From Karstenula rhodostoma CBS 690.94 (Eukaryota > Ascomycota > Dothideomycetes > Pleosporales > Didymosphaeriaceae): a stretch of DNA of 64,000 bases. The stretch covers positions 196,198 through 260,197 of the forward strand of contig MU001500.1 in NCBI GenBank assembly GCA_010093485.1, written 5' to 3'. The notes beneath the pieces were generated by a model. The model made no database searches. It saw only the letters and a program-made list of their open reading frames with translations, and was not told where the DNA came from. Within the stretch, counting starts at the first letter, position 1, and every line of letters begins with the position of its first letter. The position numbers and the translations under genes are program-made. Positions 11,217-22,502 of the stretch are shown here, piece after piece.

Positions 11217-12077
11217 ATGTCGCGACACAACACAACCACACCTCTTACCCCCTCCACCGCCTCCCTCGTGCACCGCGTCTTATCCTCCAAACCCGAGGAC
11301 TGGGGTCCTTCATTCGGCTGGATGCGTTCAGAGGAGGTGTGTCTCGTTCCGAGTCTCTGGAACGTGACGTACCACCAGTGGAGCTCTGCGTGGGCTGAGG
11401 AGAAAGAAAAGCGCCGGGAAGCTTCGCTAGCTCCGAAAGCCACTGTATGTGAGTCCCACGCGGCGTGTGACGGATCCTTGACGCTTAACCCGGCCAGCGT
11501 TCGGAAGGAGTATAGGGATGGGAATCCGTATACCTGGCCTAGTCTTTCGATGCAGGACGCAAAGCAGGAACCAGCGTCATCGAACGCAGTGGATGCGAGT
11601 GCTGTTGTACCTCCTCCGTTGTCAACCACGCACACCCCATACTCACACTCACACTCACACCCCGAGACCGTAGCTGTGCTTTCCGGCACAAACACACACT
11701 CTCCATCTCACGGAGTTTTCCGCACGCATATACATCTCCCTGCTAACCAAGATCCTGAAACTTCCTTCCAGCAATCCCACGACGAATCCACTATATCTCT
11801 AGTCCTTAAAACGGGCCTCGCAGCCCAGCGTAGACGCGGCAAGCATCCCCCCTCGCAACCACAGTCCCGTCAGGATACATATACACCCCCCTCTGTTGGC
11901 ATTCCCGCTCCACACTCTCACACCCACGGCCCAGCTGCGTCCTTTGTCGTGCACAGCGTCAGACGGTTCAGCATATCCGAGCAAGATCCTCTCGTACCCG
12001 CTGCCGTCCCCGAAACCGGGCGTAGTTCACTGTGGCGGGGTGTGGGTAGGTTTGTCGGGCAGATGCGTAGGTGGTAG
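11217..12077 (+). CDS. Hypothetical protein, His/Ser/Pro-rich
   Basis: A single open frame with ATGs at 11133 and 11217. I prefer 11217 (286 aa) because the upstream part overlaps low-quality sequence; the longer form is 314 aa. The N-terminal third looks folded: SLVHRVLSSKPEDWGPSFGW, EEVCLVPSLWNVTYHQWSSAW, EYRDGNPYTWPSLSMQ. The middle carries a Ser-His run (YSHSHSHPET) and Gln/Pro-rich low complexity. The C-terminus has a basic RRFSISEQDP segment and ends RRW. No domain was recognised. A strong-looking donor near 11450 with an acceptor near 11500 would break the frame if spliced, so the gene is modelled as intronless. The minus-strand ORF 11695-11162 is taken as its shadow. Confidence 0.5.
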   Translation: MSRHNTTTPLTPSTASLVHRVLSSKPEDWGPSFGWMRSEEVCLVPSLWNVTYHQWSSAWAEEKEKRREASLAPKATVCESHAACDGSLTLNPASVRKEYRDGNPYTWPSLSMQDAKQEPASSNAVDASAVVPPPLSTTHTPYSHSHSHPETVAVLSGTNTHSPSHGVFRTHIHLPANQDPETSFQQSHDESTISLVLKTGLAAQRRRGKHPPSQPQSRQDTYTPPSVGIPAPHSHTHGPAASFVVHSVRRFSISEQDPLVPAAVPETGRSSLWRGVGRFVGQMRRW

Positions 12078-13211
12078 ATGTGTTCTGCGTATCGTAATGC
12101 CGCCGTGGAGGCCCAGAGGAACCTGCCGTTTTTAGAAGGACAATGTTTGGAATTTGAAACATCATTACAGAGCGAAGCACGTTTCGTTTCGTTTCGTCTT
12201 GTTTCTCTTTGGTTCTGGTTAGTTGGACTGTGCTGCTGTTTGTTGGGTCTGAGACAGGGGTTATTGCATGATATGTAGCGCTGTTCATAATTCCAATGGA
12301 TTCTTTGTATATCCGATTGCTTTTTTTGGAAAAGGGTCTGAGAGTTCTTCGTCGGTAGCTGTTCGTGGTGTATGGGTGGTAGTAAAGCTAGGGATCAGAT
12401 AGCTGGTTTCTCGGCTGAGATATGTTCTAGGATGGCTAAAAAATATCATACTGATGTGGAGTGCTCTCACTGACCAATATACTTGTGCAGGGTCAACGGT
12501 GACAACTAACTCATCGACAATTTCATTCTGGCTTAGTGAGGCAGAAACCTGGTGTTACTCGCTATATAAATAACTAATCAATATATATATTGTAGAGATT
12601 CACTATGAGGTAGGGTGACTCAATGAAGTAGGGGGGACAAAAAGGCGCGTTGTGCTTTGCCAATGCACGAACAAAGGGGGACCAAAAAAGCAGCTAAGGC
12701 GCGCCCAGCGTCTGTGCGCAGGCTAACCAAAAAGGGCGTAGCGTCAATATATAAGATCCAGTCTACAAGATGTCATACCGCGCGCGAAGGGAACTTTATT
12801 GGTCGACGACCTAGCAGCGGGGATAGTTTCATAGTTAATAGATACACATTTCTCTAACCAAACTAACCTCCCTTCTTAAAACTTGAATCGCATCGTACAG
12901 AGTAAGATACCTTGTAGAACATACCTGTGTCAACTGTAGACGTGCTAACAAGCGCTTGCGTATTAGTGGATAATAAGTCCAAGGAGATCTAACGAGTTGA
13001 AAACCTATTCGTTGGGTTGGATAAGGATTGCTCTTGGCTACTCCTATTACTACTCAGTATATCGTGAAGCGTATGACTGTAGACCTGAAGGAAACCCCGA
13101 GGACAAGAAACAGGCCGAAGCCCAGGAAAGCCCACGAGGTAAAAAGATCCCGGTGCGTGAAAATAAGCTAACGCGCTGGACGTATAGTTACGCAACCATG
13201 GATACGACACC
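12078..13211. other. Gene-free, partly AT-rich region
   Basis: About 1.1 kb with no supportable ORF. It includes an AT-rich core near 12555-12600 and several G-rich lines. I see no tRNA and no transposon ends. It lies between two convergent genes. Confidence 0.4.
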
Positions 13212-14461
13212 CTACGGCTCCCCCGGCCACACCTCATCCGCAATCCCCCTCACCAACGCCAACTTCCTCACCATCCCCTCCACATCAATCAAATTCCCCT
13301 CCGCATGGCTCGCAAACCCACACTGCGGACTAACCCCCACCCTCCTTAACGCCTCCTCCCTACTCTCCCCCTGCCCCTTGGCCATAACATCCGCCGCTTG
13401 GTAAATCCTCCCCTTCATCTCTTCCTTATCCTCCAGCTCGGGGAACTTACTCGTCACCACACCCAAAATCACGTTCTTGTGCTTGGGCAGGTGGGCGAGG
13501 GGCTCGAAGCCGCCGGCGCGCGGGGTGTCGTACTCGAGGTAGTAGGTGTGCATGTTGAGCTGTATGAAGAGCTTCGTGGCGATGCGGTCGTAGCCGCCTT
13601 CGGAGAAGTGGCGGGAGTTGACAAAGTTGCCGCGGCAGAGGTGCACGCCGATGTGCATGTCGGCGGGGATGTGAGCGGTGCAGTCGTTGTAGAGGGCGAT
13701 GTAGAGGTCGAGGAGGGCGTCGGCGGTGAGGGTGTTGGCGGGGTCGTTCGCCCATCCTTGGAGCATCTTCTCGGAGCAGAAATCTGGGGGGTTAGCGAGG
13801 GGGGCGGGGGGGGGGGATGGGCGGGCGTACAGGCGAGGTTGGGGTCGTCGAATTGTACGTTGCGGAGACCGGCTTTGTAGAGGATGTCGAGCTCCACTTG
13901 GTACGCTTTCGCTACGTCGGCGAAGTACTCTTGGTCGTTCTTGTAGACGGATTTCGGATACGCTGCACCGTCCACGTACCGCAGGTGGTACCAATTCGGC
14001 GCCGCGAGCGTGAGCTTCATACCGCCCCACTTCTCCTTGGGCAGCACGCTCTTCAAATACTCCACCTGCGCGACGTACGTGCTCTTCCCCGTATGTCTAA
14101 TTTTCCCCGTGCAGTACACGCTTTCTCCGGGCTTATGTCCCGTCTCCATGAACGCTGCGATGTCCGGGACGTACAGCCTGAATGTATCGATGGGCGGATT
14201 TTTTATCTCCTCCATTCCGTCCAGGGCGGGCCAAAAGGTGCCCCAGAACATGTGGCGGCGGTACTCGCCGTCGCTGATGGCATGGAAGCCAAGGTCCTGC
14301 TGGGTCTTGACGATGTCGGTGATGGCTTTATCCTCGAGGGGTTGCAGTTCGGCGTCGGATTTGCCTTCTTTGTAGCGCGCATCGAGGAGGTATTGTGGGC
14401 GTTTGAGGGAGCCGAGGTGCTCGGCGCGGAAGGGGGGGTTACGGTGGAGGGGGGAGGACAT
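13212..14461 (-). CDS. MetE C-terminal-like (cobalamin-independent methionine synthase family) protein, 2 exons
   Basis: Model: exon 1 14461-13831, exon 2 13783-13212, 400 aa. The intron (GTACGC donor, CCCCCCAG acceptor) joins DDPNLA to YFCSEKML in frame. The protein is a stand-alone (beta-alpha)8 UROD/MetE-like barrel, much shorter than full-length methionine synthase. It resembles the YxjG/YxjH type of 5-methyltetrahydropteroyltriglutamate-homocysteine methyltransferase-like proteins. Candidate zinc ligands by analogy with MetE are His258 and Cys260 (GVHLCRGNF), Glu294 (YYLEYD) and Cys365 (SPQCGFASH). FHAISDGEYRR and VQFDDPNL are typical substrate-side blocks. It is likely a cytosolic methyl-transfer enzyme. 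The substrate is unknown, and many fungal members are annotated only as UROD/MetE-like. Long plus-strand ORFs here are shadows caused by GC-rich codons. Confidence 0.85.
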
Positions 14462-15355
14462 TGTGGGCGGTGTGTGAGACTAAGTTCCTTGAATTAGTGG
14501 AGTTGAAGGGGGATCTTGTAGAAGAAACAATCCACCAGGTTCCCCGCACGACACACTCCTCTACTTATTAGTTCTCCTGCCCTAGGCCTCCCCCATCCTT
14601 CGCCGCCCATGTCCCCCTCTCATGCATTAGCCCTCAGCAACGCATCTTCCCACTTCCCTTCCCAGGCAATAGACTCGGTACCATCTCTCCGCGTCACAAT
14701 CATCAAAAATACAAGGTTCCACCTCAACTACCCCCCACCTAGCCCCCGCAACCCCGCCAGAGGTGACGTATCGGTCCCTTGCAGCGCTATGCAGGGATGC
14801 TATAACACCCCACTAACCCCAAAAGGGAAGATGGGCGGGGAGAGCTATGATGGAGGACGAGCGTGAGTCTGTCGTGGGCACGCTGCTGGTTAACCAGTCC
14901 AGCCTTCCTTCTTACAAGAACATTAAGACCAGATAGAAACTAAGACCGTTACTATTATAGTTAATCCCAGAATAACTTACCTTACCATAATCTCACTCTA
15001 AAACCATATCACCGGCGTTCAACCGTCCCGCGTTCACCTTCCGTGCTTACTGCTCCGTACGCCTTCCAGCCCTGTCTTTCGGAGCAGTCAAGTCCATCAC
15101 GTTCTCATGCGAATACACAGTAGACAACCATCCCGCAGCATGTAAATTCACAGCACAGCAAAGAATCAAGTCATCAAACCATTCGATCGCATTAATGCCA
15201 CGCCAGCAGCACTGATCCCATACCATCCCTATCCAAGCCACCAAAAGAAAAAGACATAATGGTATCGAAACGAGAAACGAGCGAACGAAGCGCAGCCCCG
15301 AAATCGTACGGAAACGAAAGACACACCAGAGCACCTATATACACCCGGGGCTTAC
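14462..15355. other. Intergenic region
   Basis: About 890 bases holding the MetE-like gene promoter and the 3' UTR of the next minus-strand gene. Short ORFs at 14609-14866 and 15047-15334 show no protein-like signal. Confidence 0.4.
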
Positions 15356-17605
15356 TTACAGCCTGCTGAAATTCCTCGTAATCATCACCACGACCCCAGC
15401 AACAACCTTGATCGCGACGCGCAGCACGAAGACAGCCGCCTTGAACGCAAACGTCAGCACGGTGATGACGGTCCGCGCTATAAACGGCAGACCCTCGCCC
15501 TCTTTCTCCTTCTTCGCGTTCTTCTTCTCCTTCGCGCTGGCTTTTGTGTTGGGTTTGGACTGCCCATACCAGTCGCCCAGCTCGATGTCCTTGTCAAAGG
15601 AGGAGGAGCGCTCCGTGGACGCAGAGCGCGATTTGGTACTCCACTTCCGCAGCGTTTCCGCTGGCGCCTTGATGCCCACTTTTCCGCCCACTGCGTTGAA
15701 CCCGTCTTTGAACGCCGCCTTGAACGCCTTTGCGTCCGACACTTCCACGACAGTGGGATCTAGTGTGGGAACGGGCGGCGGTGCAAAGTTCTCCGTGGAC
15801 CCTGCGCGCGACTTTGCCTTGCGGCTGCGAACGCTCTCGGCCACTGCGACCGAGAGCAGCGCTGCGGCTACGACGTCCACGAGGAACGGGTTGCCGAAGC
15901 GCGTGAGCGCACCGAGATTCAGCATGAGCGCGTCGTTGGTGAAGTCAAGGCGCGCGAGCATGGCGTCCTCGGGGGCGGCGTCGGTGGTGGTGGCGAGCTG
16001 TGTAACGCTCATTTCGCTGGGTGTGATGGAAATGGGGCGCGTGTCGCGGCCCAAGCTGTCGAAGCGCGGCGGTGGCTGGATAGGCGAGAAGCCGTTGGCG
16101 CGGGGTGAGGATGGAGAGAGGATGTATGGGTTGAGGATGGTGATGGAAGCGGGCTTTTGCTGGGGTGCGTGAGGCGTGGGCGACATGTTGTGGCCGTATA
16201 TGGCCGTGATGGGGCGGGTGGAGGGCTTGTTGATGACGGAGCAGTCGCCTTCGATTTGGATCGGGAATGTGCCTAGGGTGGGGTGGTGTAGTTGGTAAAT
16301 CCCGTCCGGAGGCATCTGCTGTGCCCAGGGGTTGGTTTGCGGCTGCGGAGGGTCGCGTGTCCAGGTTAGAGCGCAGCATTCGCGTTGGGCAGCTCCGGCG
16401 AGCACATCTTCTGCGAGACGCTGAGCTGCCGGGGAGGTTGCGCCGGGGTCCATGACAGCTATGTGGGAAGCCGCTGGGGAGTTTGCGGCAGCATCAAGGG
16501 CCTGGAGTGCGGCTAGCTTGGGAAATATGCTGGTGAGTAGTGTTACGGGGTCCTGCTCGTGAGGAGCGACTGGAGTGGTGTTCATGGACGGCGGGGTCAT
16601 GAGATCTAGCTGCGCTATAGGGAGTACGCGTGGCTGCGTAGGGTGGTGTCGCTGTATCAAAAGCTCGTTCATGATGCTTTGCACATCGTACCCACCGGCA
16701 AGGTTTGACTGCGCCAGGCTGTAGAATGGTAAAGACGGTGTGGTGCCAAAAGTTATTGTGGGGTTTGCTGCTGTTGCTCGGTGCATTCGCAGGGTGTATA
16801 TTTGCACGGCCGGACCTTCTTGACCATTGGCAGCTACCCAGAGGTTGTCCAAAAGATGAGAGGGTGTGAAGAAAGGTTTAGGTGGCGGGCTTGCTGGTCC
16901 ACTACTGGCGATATTATGATGCGGAACATACAAGTCGGGCGAGTACGGAGACCGACTGATTTGAGTTCTTGGAATGTGTGTAGGCGAAGCTTGGGTTGGT
17001 TTGTACGCTTGCTGAGATAGAGACTTGGTAGGATCAAATGTTGGGAATATCGATCTCATTGGGGCCTCTGGCTGAGGGGTCATATTACGCTGCGCAGTGC
17101 TGTTTGCTCGCACCAAGGTCTCGGCTGTTGAGAAAGCTGGGGATGCCGTTCGGTTCAACTCGGGGCTCGAGGTCTGTGATCTGTAGGTGAAGCCATCGTG
17201 TACTGCCACGGGTGGCGATTGAGCCCTACGATCTGGAGTTCTTCTGGGTGGAGTATTGTGCGGATTGGGCGATGCCTCTCGCGGCCGTGGTGGAGGGCCC
17301 GGTCTCTGATGCCGAGGAGGAGTCTGTATCGTCAAGGTTGGAAGATGTGCTCTGGGAGGGGCTGCCACAGCAGGAGGAGGTGGTGGAGGCGGGGGCGGAG
17401 GCGGAGGTGGTATTGAGTCGTTCTCCGGGGACAACGGCGCTGAATTGACTTGAATCACGAGTTCGTGAAAGTCGGCTGCACTATCCATACGTTCCACTTG
17501 TCCGGGTTCTGGCGTGGGAGGCTTCGTTCGAAGCTGCTTGCTGTTCGGACTGGCCTGTCTCGGACGAGGCGGTGGAGGAAACAACTGAAACCCAGGGCCA
17601 GCCAT
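15356..17605 (-). CDS. Proline-rich fungal protein with hydrophobic C-terminal anchor
   Basis: A single 749-codon frame starting at ATG 17605. The N-terminus reads GFQLFPPPPRPRQ, followed by long proline/serine-rich disordered sequence with a poly-proline run (about 13 Pro). The central region (about 220-560) has a conserved look: DNLWVAANGQEGPAVQIYTL and PDGIYQLHHPTLGTFPIQIEG. A basic/Ser segment follows. The last 45 residues hold hydrophobic stretches (TVITVLTFAFKAAVFVLRVAIKVVAGVVVMI) that could anchor the protein in a membrane. Similar fungal proteins are often labelled acetylserotonin methyltransferase-like in databases. I see no methyltransferase motif, so that name should not be trusted. 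Function is unknown; a membrane-tethered scaffold is only a guess. Confidence 0.8.
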   Translation of the reverse strand: MAGPGFQLFPPPPRPRQASPNSKQLRTKPPTPEPGQVERMDSAADFHELVIQVNSAPLSPENDSIPPPPPPPPPPPPPAVAAPPRAHLPTLTIQTPPRHQRPGPPPRPREASPNPHNTPPRRTPDRRAQSPPVAVHDGFTYRSQTSSPELNRTASPAFSTAETLVRANSTAQRNMTPQPEAPMRSIFPTFDPTKSLSQQAYKPTQASPTHIPRTQISRSPYSPDLYVPHHNIASSGPASPPPKPFFTPSHLLDNLWVAANGQEGPAVQIYTLRMHRATAANPTITFGTTPSLPFYSLAQSNLAGGYDVQSIMNELLIQRHHPTQPRVLPIAQLDLMTPPSMNTTPVAPHEQDPVTLLTSIFPKLAALQALDAAANSPAASHIAVMDPGATSPAAQRLAEDVLAGAAQRECCALTWTRDPPQPQTNPWAQQMPPDGIYQLHHPTLGTFPIQIEGDCSVINKPSTRPITAIYGHNMSPTPHAPQQKPASITILNPYILSPSSPRANGFSPIQPPPRFDSLGRDTRPISITPSEMSVTQLATTTDAAPEDAMLARLDFTNDALMLNLGALTRFGNPFLVDVVAAALLSVAVAESVRSRKAKSRAGSTENFAPPPVPTLDPTVVEVSDAKAFKAAFKDGFNAVGGKVGIKAPAETLRKWSTKSRSASTERSSSFDKDIELGDWYGQSKPNTKASAKEKKNAKKEKEGEGLPFIARTVITVLTFAFKAAVFVLRVAIKVVAGVVVMITRNFSRL

Positions 17606-18320
17606 GACGTCCTTCTCTTATAATGATCGCTCTGAAGATGCAGGTATGCTGGAGGAGGCGAGAATGTCCAAAACTAAGAGTTACAAACTTCAAAGATCAT
17701 GGTGGACGGGTGCACGGAGTCGGATAAGCAGGGTCGAGGGAGTATAAGACGAGTGCGCTACACGGTGCAGCAAGCCTATGGGAAACGGTCCAGTATGCAG
17801 CGAGCAATAGCGGCTCTGGGGTGTTTTCCCGTGCAGACGAACACTCTTTCGTGCACGCGGCCCAATCAGCATGCACATAATCCTGGGCGCTTAACTCAGA
17901 TGATAGGCGGCGGTTATAATTTTGGTGGTTGGCTGTTTCATTGCAAGCGCTGGCACCTGCAGCTCGCTTCACCGCCAATCGAAACCGGTGAGTCCCTGGG
18001 CTTCGCGACGATTCGCTGCATGTCGTGTGCTGGCTTCGCGCACGGTGCAAACATGTATGTGATGGACCTACGGCGGGCCGATGCGGTTGCTGTGTGCATC
18101 TATTTCGAGCGCCTACAGTAAGTGGACTGGGGCCACTGCTCTTGGCGTTCCGCTGGAGTCATCCGACACGGGGGATGCCATGCCTCAGTGATCCATTTTC
18201 GAATCGGAGAACGAGGCAGCTCATCTGGATCTTGTGCTTCCGAATGCAAGACGCGGTAGCTGTCGCCAATTCCAGTTCACCTTGATGACCGGGTTGATGA
18301 TTGATGCCTGTTTGTTCCTG

Positions 18321-18400
18321 TTTGTCAGACCGGCGGTGGAGCTGCGGATCAACATTTGTGTTTGGCAGACTGGCGGTGGAGCTGTGGATCGACATGTTTG
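18321..18400. repeat. Imperfect tandem duplication, 2 x 40 bp
   Basis: Two adjacent copies share the core CAGACYGGCGGTGGAGCTG and the following GGATCRACAT. The differences in the core are C/T or A/G changes, mostly at CpG positions, as expected from deamination after duplication. Confidence 0.7.
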
Positions 18401-18840
18401 TTTGCTACAGGCGTCTGAAGGCTTGAAGGCGTGAAGCTATGCAGCCACCGGGAACGTGAGCGGCTGCGCGACAGGTGTGGGCGCGCGTGGTGTTTTGTAG
18501 CCGCCAAAGCCAGCGCCAGTTTGGCCTAGCCGGAGCTCCACCAACCTCCACGATGGCATCCATCGTTCGGCGCCTCTCTCTTCATTCGACTCGTGTTCCT
18601 CTGGCGCGAAGACATGGATGCTGCGAGAGACGGAAGGAAGCCAGGCTGAATTGTAAATCTGCCCTGCGAGCGCATACAGTGTCGATTCGAGCAAGGTGCG
18701 AGGCCACGGAGGGACCTGATGTGAAAGCCAAGCAAGAGCAACGGAACGGCAACTAGATGGAGGGCACCCGCGAAGGCCGTCTTGCAACCAGACGAGGTGT
18801 CGATGTTCTGGCATGGTGGTGATGCAGGCTGGAAGTGTGC

Positions 18841-18864
18841 CTGACAGCCTGACAGCCTGACAGC
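18841..18864. repeat. Tandem 8-bp repeat (CTGACAGC x3)
   Basis: Three perfect copies of CTGACAGC, directly followed by ACGTGC. They lie about 110 bases upstream of the Hgh1 start codon. Confidence 0.8.
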
Positions 18865-18901
18865 ACGTGCCGTGTTGCCCCTCGCTCCTGCCCCTCCCCT
18901 C

Positions 18902-18915
18902 GCTTATCGATAAGC
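18902..18915. promoter_or_regulatory. 14-bp perfect palindrome in the Hgh1 promoter
   Basis: GCTTATCGATAAGC is self-complementary and lies 60-75 bases upstream of the Hgh1 ATG. It contains two overlapping GATA cores (TATCGATA) and could bind a dimeric regulator. This is inference from symmetry and position. Confidence 0.35.
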
Positions 18916-18976
18916 AATTTTCGCGATGCGCAAAGCGTCATGGCAAAAGTTCGAAAGCAACTAAATCACGCACAAC

Positions 18977-20243
18977 ATGCCTACCGAGTTAGAGGAGCTG
19001 GTAGAGTTTCTGTGAGTGATGGACCTTCCTCCTGGGCTCAAGTCTTTGCGCTGATTCTGCCAGACACCATGGAAACACGCAGATACGGCAGGTCGCTGCA
19101 GAGAATCTGCTGGGTTACTCGCAGGCCGACTTGCCTCTCTTCAAGCGCAACCAGCTCGAGCCCGTCAAGGACTTGAAGCTCCTCGTGAAAGATTACGCAC
19201 CGATAGCGAAAAACGCCCTTACCATACTCATCAACATCTCACACGACGGCGAAGTCCTCAGGTCGCTGAACGATGACGCCTTCCTTGAGGCACTGCTGTC
19301 GCGAATAACCGTATGTCAGTTCACCGGCACCGAAACGCAGGGAGCGATACTGACAGTGGAACAGAACAAAAAGGAACCTAACGCGAACGAGATCGCCATG
19401 CTGCTCGCCAACATGGCCAAGGACGACTCGCTGCAGCGCGTCTTGAAGCTCAAGCGCGATGTGCCCAAACATCTTTCCACGTCGGCGTGGGCCATGGACC
19501 AGCTGATGGACTGCTTCGTCAAGGGCGCAGAGGGCGGCTACAACAAGGACGCCGACTACGACTACCTGGCTTACTTTTTCGCCGACCTGTCCAAGTTCCC
19601 CGAGGGCCGCGAATACATGACCACACCGCAAGCGCACGACTCCGACATCATACCGTTGACAAAGCTGCAAGTATTCACATCACATGCCTCGCACATCCGC
19701 CGTCTTGGTGTCGCGTCGACCATGAAGAACTGCGCTTTCCACGTCCCGGCCCACCCGATCCTCGTCTCGAATCTAAATCCCGATCCGACCCTTCCCCCAC
19801 CACACATTGGCGCAAACATGCTGCCTTATGTTCTTCTCCCGCTCATGGGGCCTGAGGAGTACCCCGACGACGACACAGAGGGCATGCTCGAGGAGCTGCA
19901 GCTGCTGGAGCCGGATAAGGAGCGTGAGGGAGACCTCGAAATCATGAAGACGCATCTAGAAACCCTGCTCTTGCTATGCACGACGGTGGAAGGCAGGAAA
20001 GTGCTGAGACAAGTCAAGGTGTATCCGATTGTGCGGGAATGCCATCTTCAAGTTGAGGATGACGGAGTGCGGGAGGCGTGTGATCGCGTTGTACAAATCA
20101 TCATGCGGAACGAGGAGGGCGAGGAAGAGGAGATACCCCAGGGCGCCGTCAGTGCGGCGGGAGCAGGTGCGGGCAAGATGGTGGCGTTGAAGAATGAGGA
20201 AGAAGACGAAGACGAAGACGACCAGATAGTCGAGATATGCTAG
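18977..20243 (+). CDS. HGH1: Hgh1 family protein (eEF2 folding co-chaperone), 3 exons
   Basis: Model: exons 18977-19011, 19064-19310 and 19365-20243, 386 aa. The start MPTELEELVEFL and the first junction HHGNTQIRQVAAENLLGYS are characteristic of the FAM203/HGH1 family. It is an armadillo-like helical repeat protein that helps eEF2 fold with the TRiC chaperonin and Hsp90 machinery (family knowledge). The second intron (GTATGT, 54 nt, multiple of three) interrupts RIT|NKKEPNANEIAML. Other conserved blocks are LLANMAKDD, DYLAYFFADLSKFPEGREY, SHIRRLGVASTMKNCAFH and LPYVLLPLMGPEEYPDDD. The C-terminus is a low-complexity acidic tail ending in DQIVEIC. Length is normal for the family. The likely location is cytosolic. 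Confidence 0.92.
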
Positions 20244-20727
20244 ATATCGCGACGCGTTGATGCAATACGAGATACCTGGTCGAATCGGTCAAAGATGCAA
20301 GCTTGCCGTGAACACACCTACCCATATGCCATCTAGCCCGACCTGCGCTCCATGCATACCCACGCCCATCTAACCTAGATTCCGTACTCGCATCTCACGT
20401 CGCCAGGGTCATCATTTATCCCACCCCTCGCGTAAATAAGCCCTGCCGCGGTTATCTCCACACCCCGCCAACCCAAACACCTCTAGCCCGTATCTTTCCC
20501 GGGGCCTTAGCGTCCTGCGATAATGCGGATATCGGCGCCGGACGCCTCCCCTCACCCGAAACCGAAAAGATACGCCATTTCGCTCTCCGTCATGGATTAC
20601 ATACAGTTTTATCTCCGAGGCCGCAAGTCCCCTTTCCCATTGTCCCGCGCGTCTTTCTTTGTATCCCTATTGTTCGTGCAACATACTAAGAGTCGGAAAT
20701 GGCTTCGATAGACGTATCTGTGTCACG
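20244..20727. promoter_or_regulatory. Intergenic region with MFS transporter promoter
   Basis: About 480 bases containing the Hgh1 3' UTR and the promoter and leader of the MFS gene. It has C-rich stretches and no clear TATA box. Confidence 0.4.
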
Positions 20728-22446
20728 ATGAGCTCAGACGAGAAGGGTATGGGACCGGAGCACGCGATGCCGACGTCGCCAGCTATATCACCAACGGAGG
20801 AGAGATCGACCTGGCACAAGATCTACGACATCCTCACGTACACGCCGCCGCGATGTCGCTGGGACCCAAAGAAACCGCCGCAGTTCTCCATGGGCATGAA
20901 CGTCCTGTTTGCCTTCGCGGCTGGCTTCACCGTCGCGAATTTGTACTACAGTCATCCGATACTGAACATCCTGGCAGACGAGTTTGGCGTCGAGTATGAG
21001 GATGTGGCGCAGATTCCGACGGTGATGCAGGCGGGGTATGCGGCGGGGTTGTTGTTTTTGTGTCCGTTGGGTGATTTGCTGCCGCGGAGGCCGTTTGTGG
21101 TGGGGTTGGTTGGGGTGACGGCGACGTTGTGGTGAGTTCTTTTGCATTTCTGGTTTAAGAGGTGGACGTGCGGTGCTTCTGGGATTGTTTTGGGGCGGTA
21201 CCAGCGCGACTGAAAATGAAGTCATGCAGGAAGTGGAGAGATAACGCTGACCTTGCGCAGGCTCGGACTTTGCTTGACGTCGAATCTCGGCGTCTTTACC
21301 GCGATATCTTTTCTCGTGTCAATAACGACAGTCACGCCACAGCTTATGCTTCCCCTCGTGGGCGATCTTGCACCTCCGCATCGTCGCGCGGCCGCCCTCT
21401 CGGTCGTGGTCTCCGGTCTCCAACTCGGCATCCTCGTCGCGCGCGTCCTCTCCGGCATCATCTCCAACTTCGTCACCTGGCGCGCCGTATACTGGATGGC
21501 ATTCGGCCTGCAGTACCTCATCTTCATCCTGCTCTGGTTCTTCATGCCCGACTACCCCGCGACCAACACCTCCCTCAACTACTTCCGCCTCCTCTGGAGC
21601 ATCGTGAAAATGCTTCCTAAACACCCAGTCCTCGTCCAAGCCTGCCTCGCAGGCTTCTTCACAAGCGCCACGTTCACCTCCTTCTGGACGACCCTAACCT
21701 TCCTCCTCGTCGGCGCGCCGTATTTCTACAGCCCCCTGGTCATTGGCCTCTTCGGCCTCATCGGCATCGCAGCCATGTGCTTCGGCCCCGTGTACGCGCG
21801 CAACGTCACCGATAAATTCGTGCCGCACATGTCAGTCCTCTTCGGCCTATTGTGCTGCATGCTCGGTATCTGCTTCGGCACCTATCTAGGCACGTTCACG
21901 GTCGCGGGACCCGTGCTGCAAGCGCTCCTCCTGGACTTTGGCTCGCAGACGGCGCAGATTGCGAATCGGAGCGCCATTTATGCGATTGAGCCGACGCGCA
22001 GGAATGGGGTGAACACTGCGTTCATGGTTGCGACGTTCTGCGGGCAGCTTATGGGTACAGCGGCGGGGAGCCACATCTATGCGGAGGCTGGCTGGATTGG
22101 GAGTGGTAGTGCGAGCGTGGGGTTCATCGGGGGTGCGATTCTAGTTATGGTCGCGCGGGGTCCGTGGGAGACGTGGTGGGTTGGGTGGAGGGGCGGGTGG
22201 AGTTTCAGGAAGAAGAATAAGAGCAGTGCGGACGGAAAGACGGCGGAGGCTGGGAATGCGATTCGTCGGGTGGAGCCTGCAGACGAGGAGATGGGTGCGG
22301 AGGAAAAGGTATTGGAGGAGGTTGCTGCTGAAGAAGGGCACAAGAGGCCGCTGAAGGACGACAGCGAGGTGGAGATGGATGGCGGGGCGAGTGAGAAGAG
22401 CAAGAGGAGTAGTGGAGTGGATGAGATTAGTGCTGTACATAAATAG
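20728..22446 (+). CDS. Major facilitator superfamily transporter, 2 exons
   Basis: Model: exons 20728-21131 and 21261-22446, 529 aa. The ATG at 20728 precedes a cytosolic N-terminus. The 129-nt intron (GTGAGT donor, GCGCAG acceptor) splits Trp in phase 2 and joins TATLW to LGLCLTSNLGVF. At least eleven hydrophobic helices are visible, for example FAFAAGFTVANLYY, AGYAAGLLFLCPLGDLL (followed by the PRR loop), AISFLVSITTVTPQLMLPLVGDLA, VVVSGLQLGILVARVLSGII, GLQYLIFILLWFFMP and LFGLLCCMLGICFGTYLG. The conserved loop GDLAPPHRRAAALSVVVSG matches the bacterial-type arabinose-efflux/DHA1-like MFS group. The C-terminal tail is charged and cytosolic. The substrate is unknown. No biosynthetic genes adjoin it. 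Confidence 0.88.
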
Positions 22447-22502
22447 ATGGACACTTTGCATATAGAATTGGCAAGCAAGAAGAAAGGAAAGGGTACATAC
22501 AA

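Larger units (their letters stand above)
17606..18976. other. Divergent intergenic region of about 1.4 kb with short repeats
   Basis: This lies between divergently transcribed genes: the proline-rich protein and Hgh1. Short ORFs on both strands have no convincing protein pattern. It contains two small tandem repeats and a palindrome, listed separately. Confidence 0.45.

Noticed and set aside
11162..11695. 178-codon minus ORF opposite the His/Ser-rich hypothetical gene
   Set aside because: Overlaps the longer plus frame, which has more protein-like Trp/Tyr-containing blocks; however, neither is certain.
13398..14497. Long plus-strand ORFs opposite the MetE-like gene
   Set aside because: They are antisense shadows produced by GC-rich third positions of the minus-strand gene; their text is Val/Gly/Glu-rich without domains.
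15408..16172. 254-codon plus-strand ORF opposite the proline-rich gene
   Set aside because: Ser/Ala/Arg-rich antisense reading; the minus frame is longer and has conserved blocks and a membrane tail.
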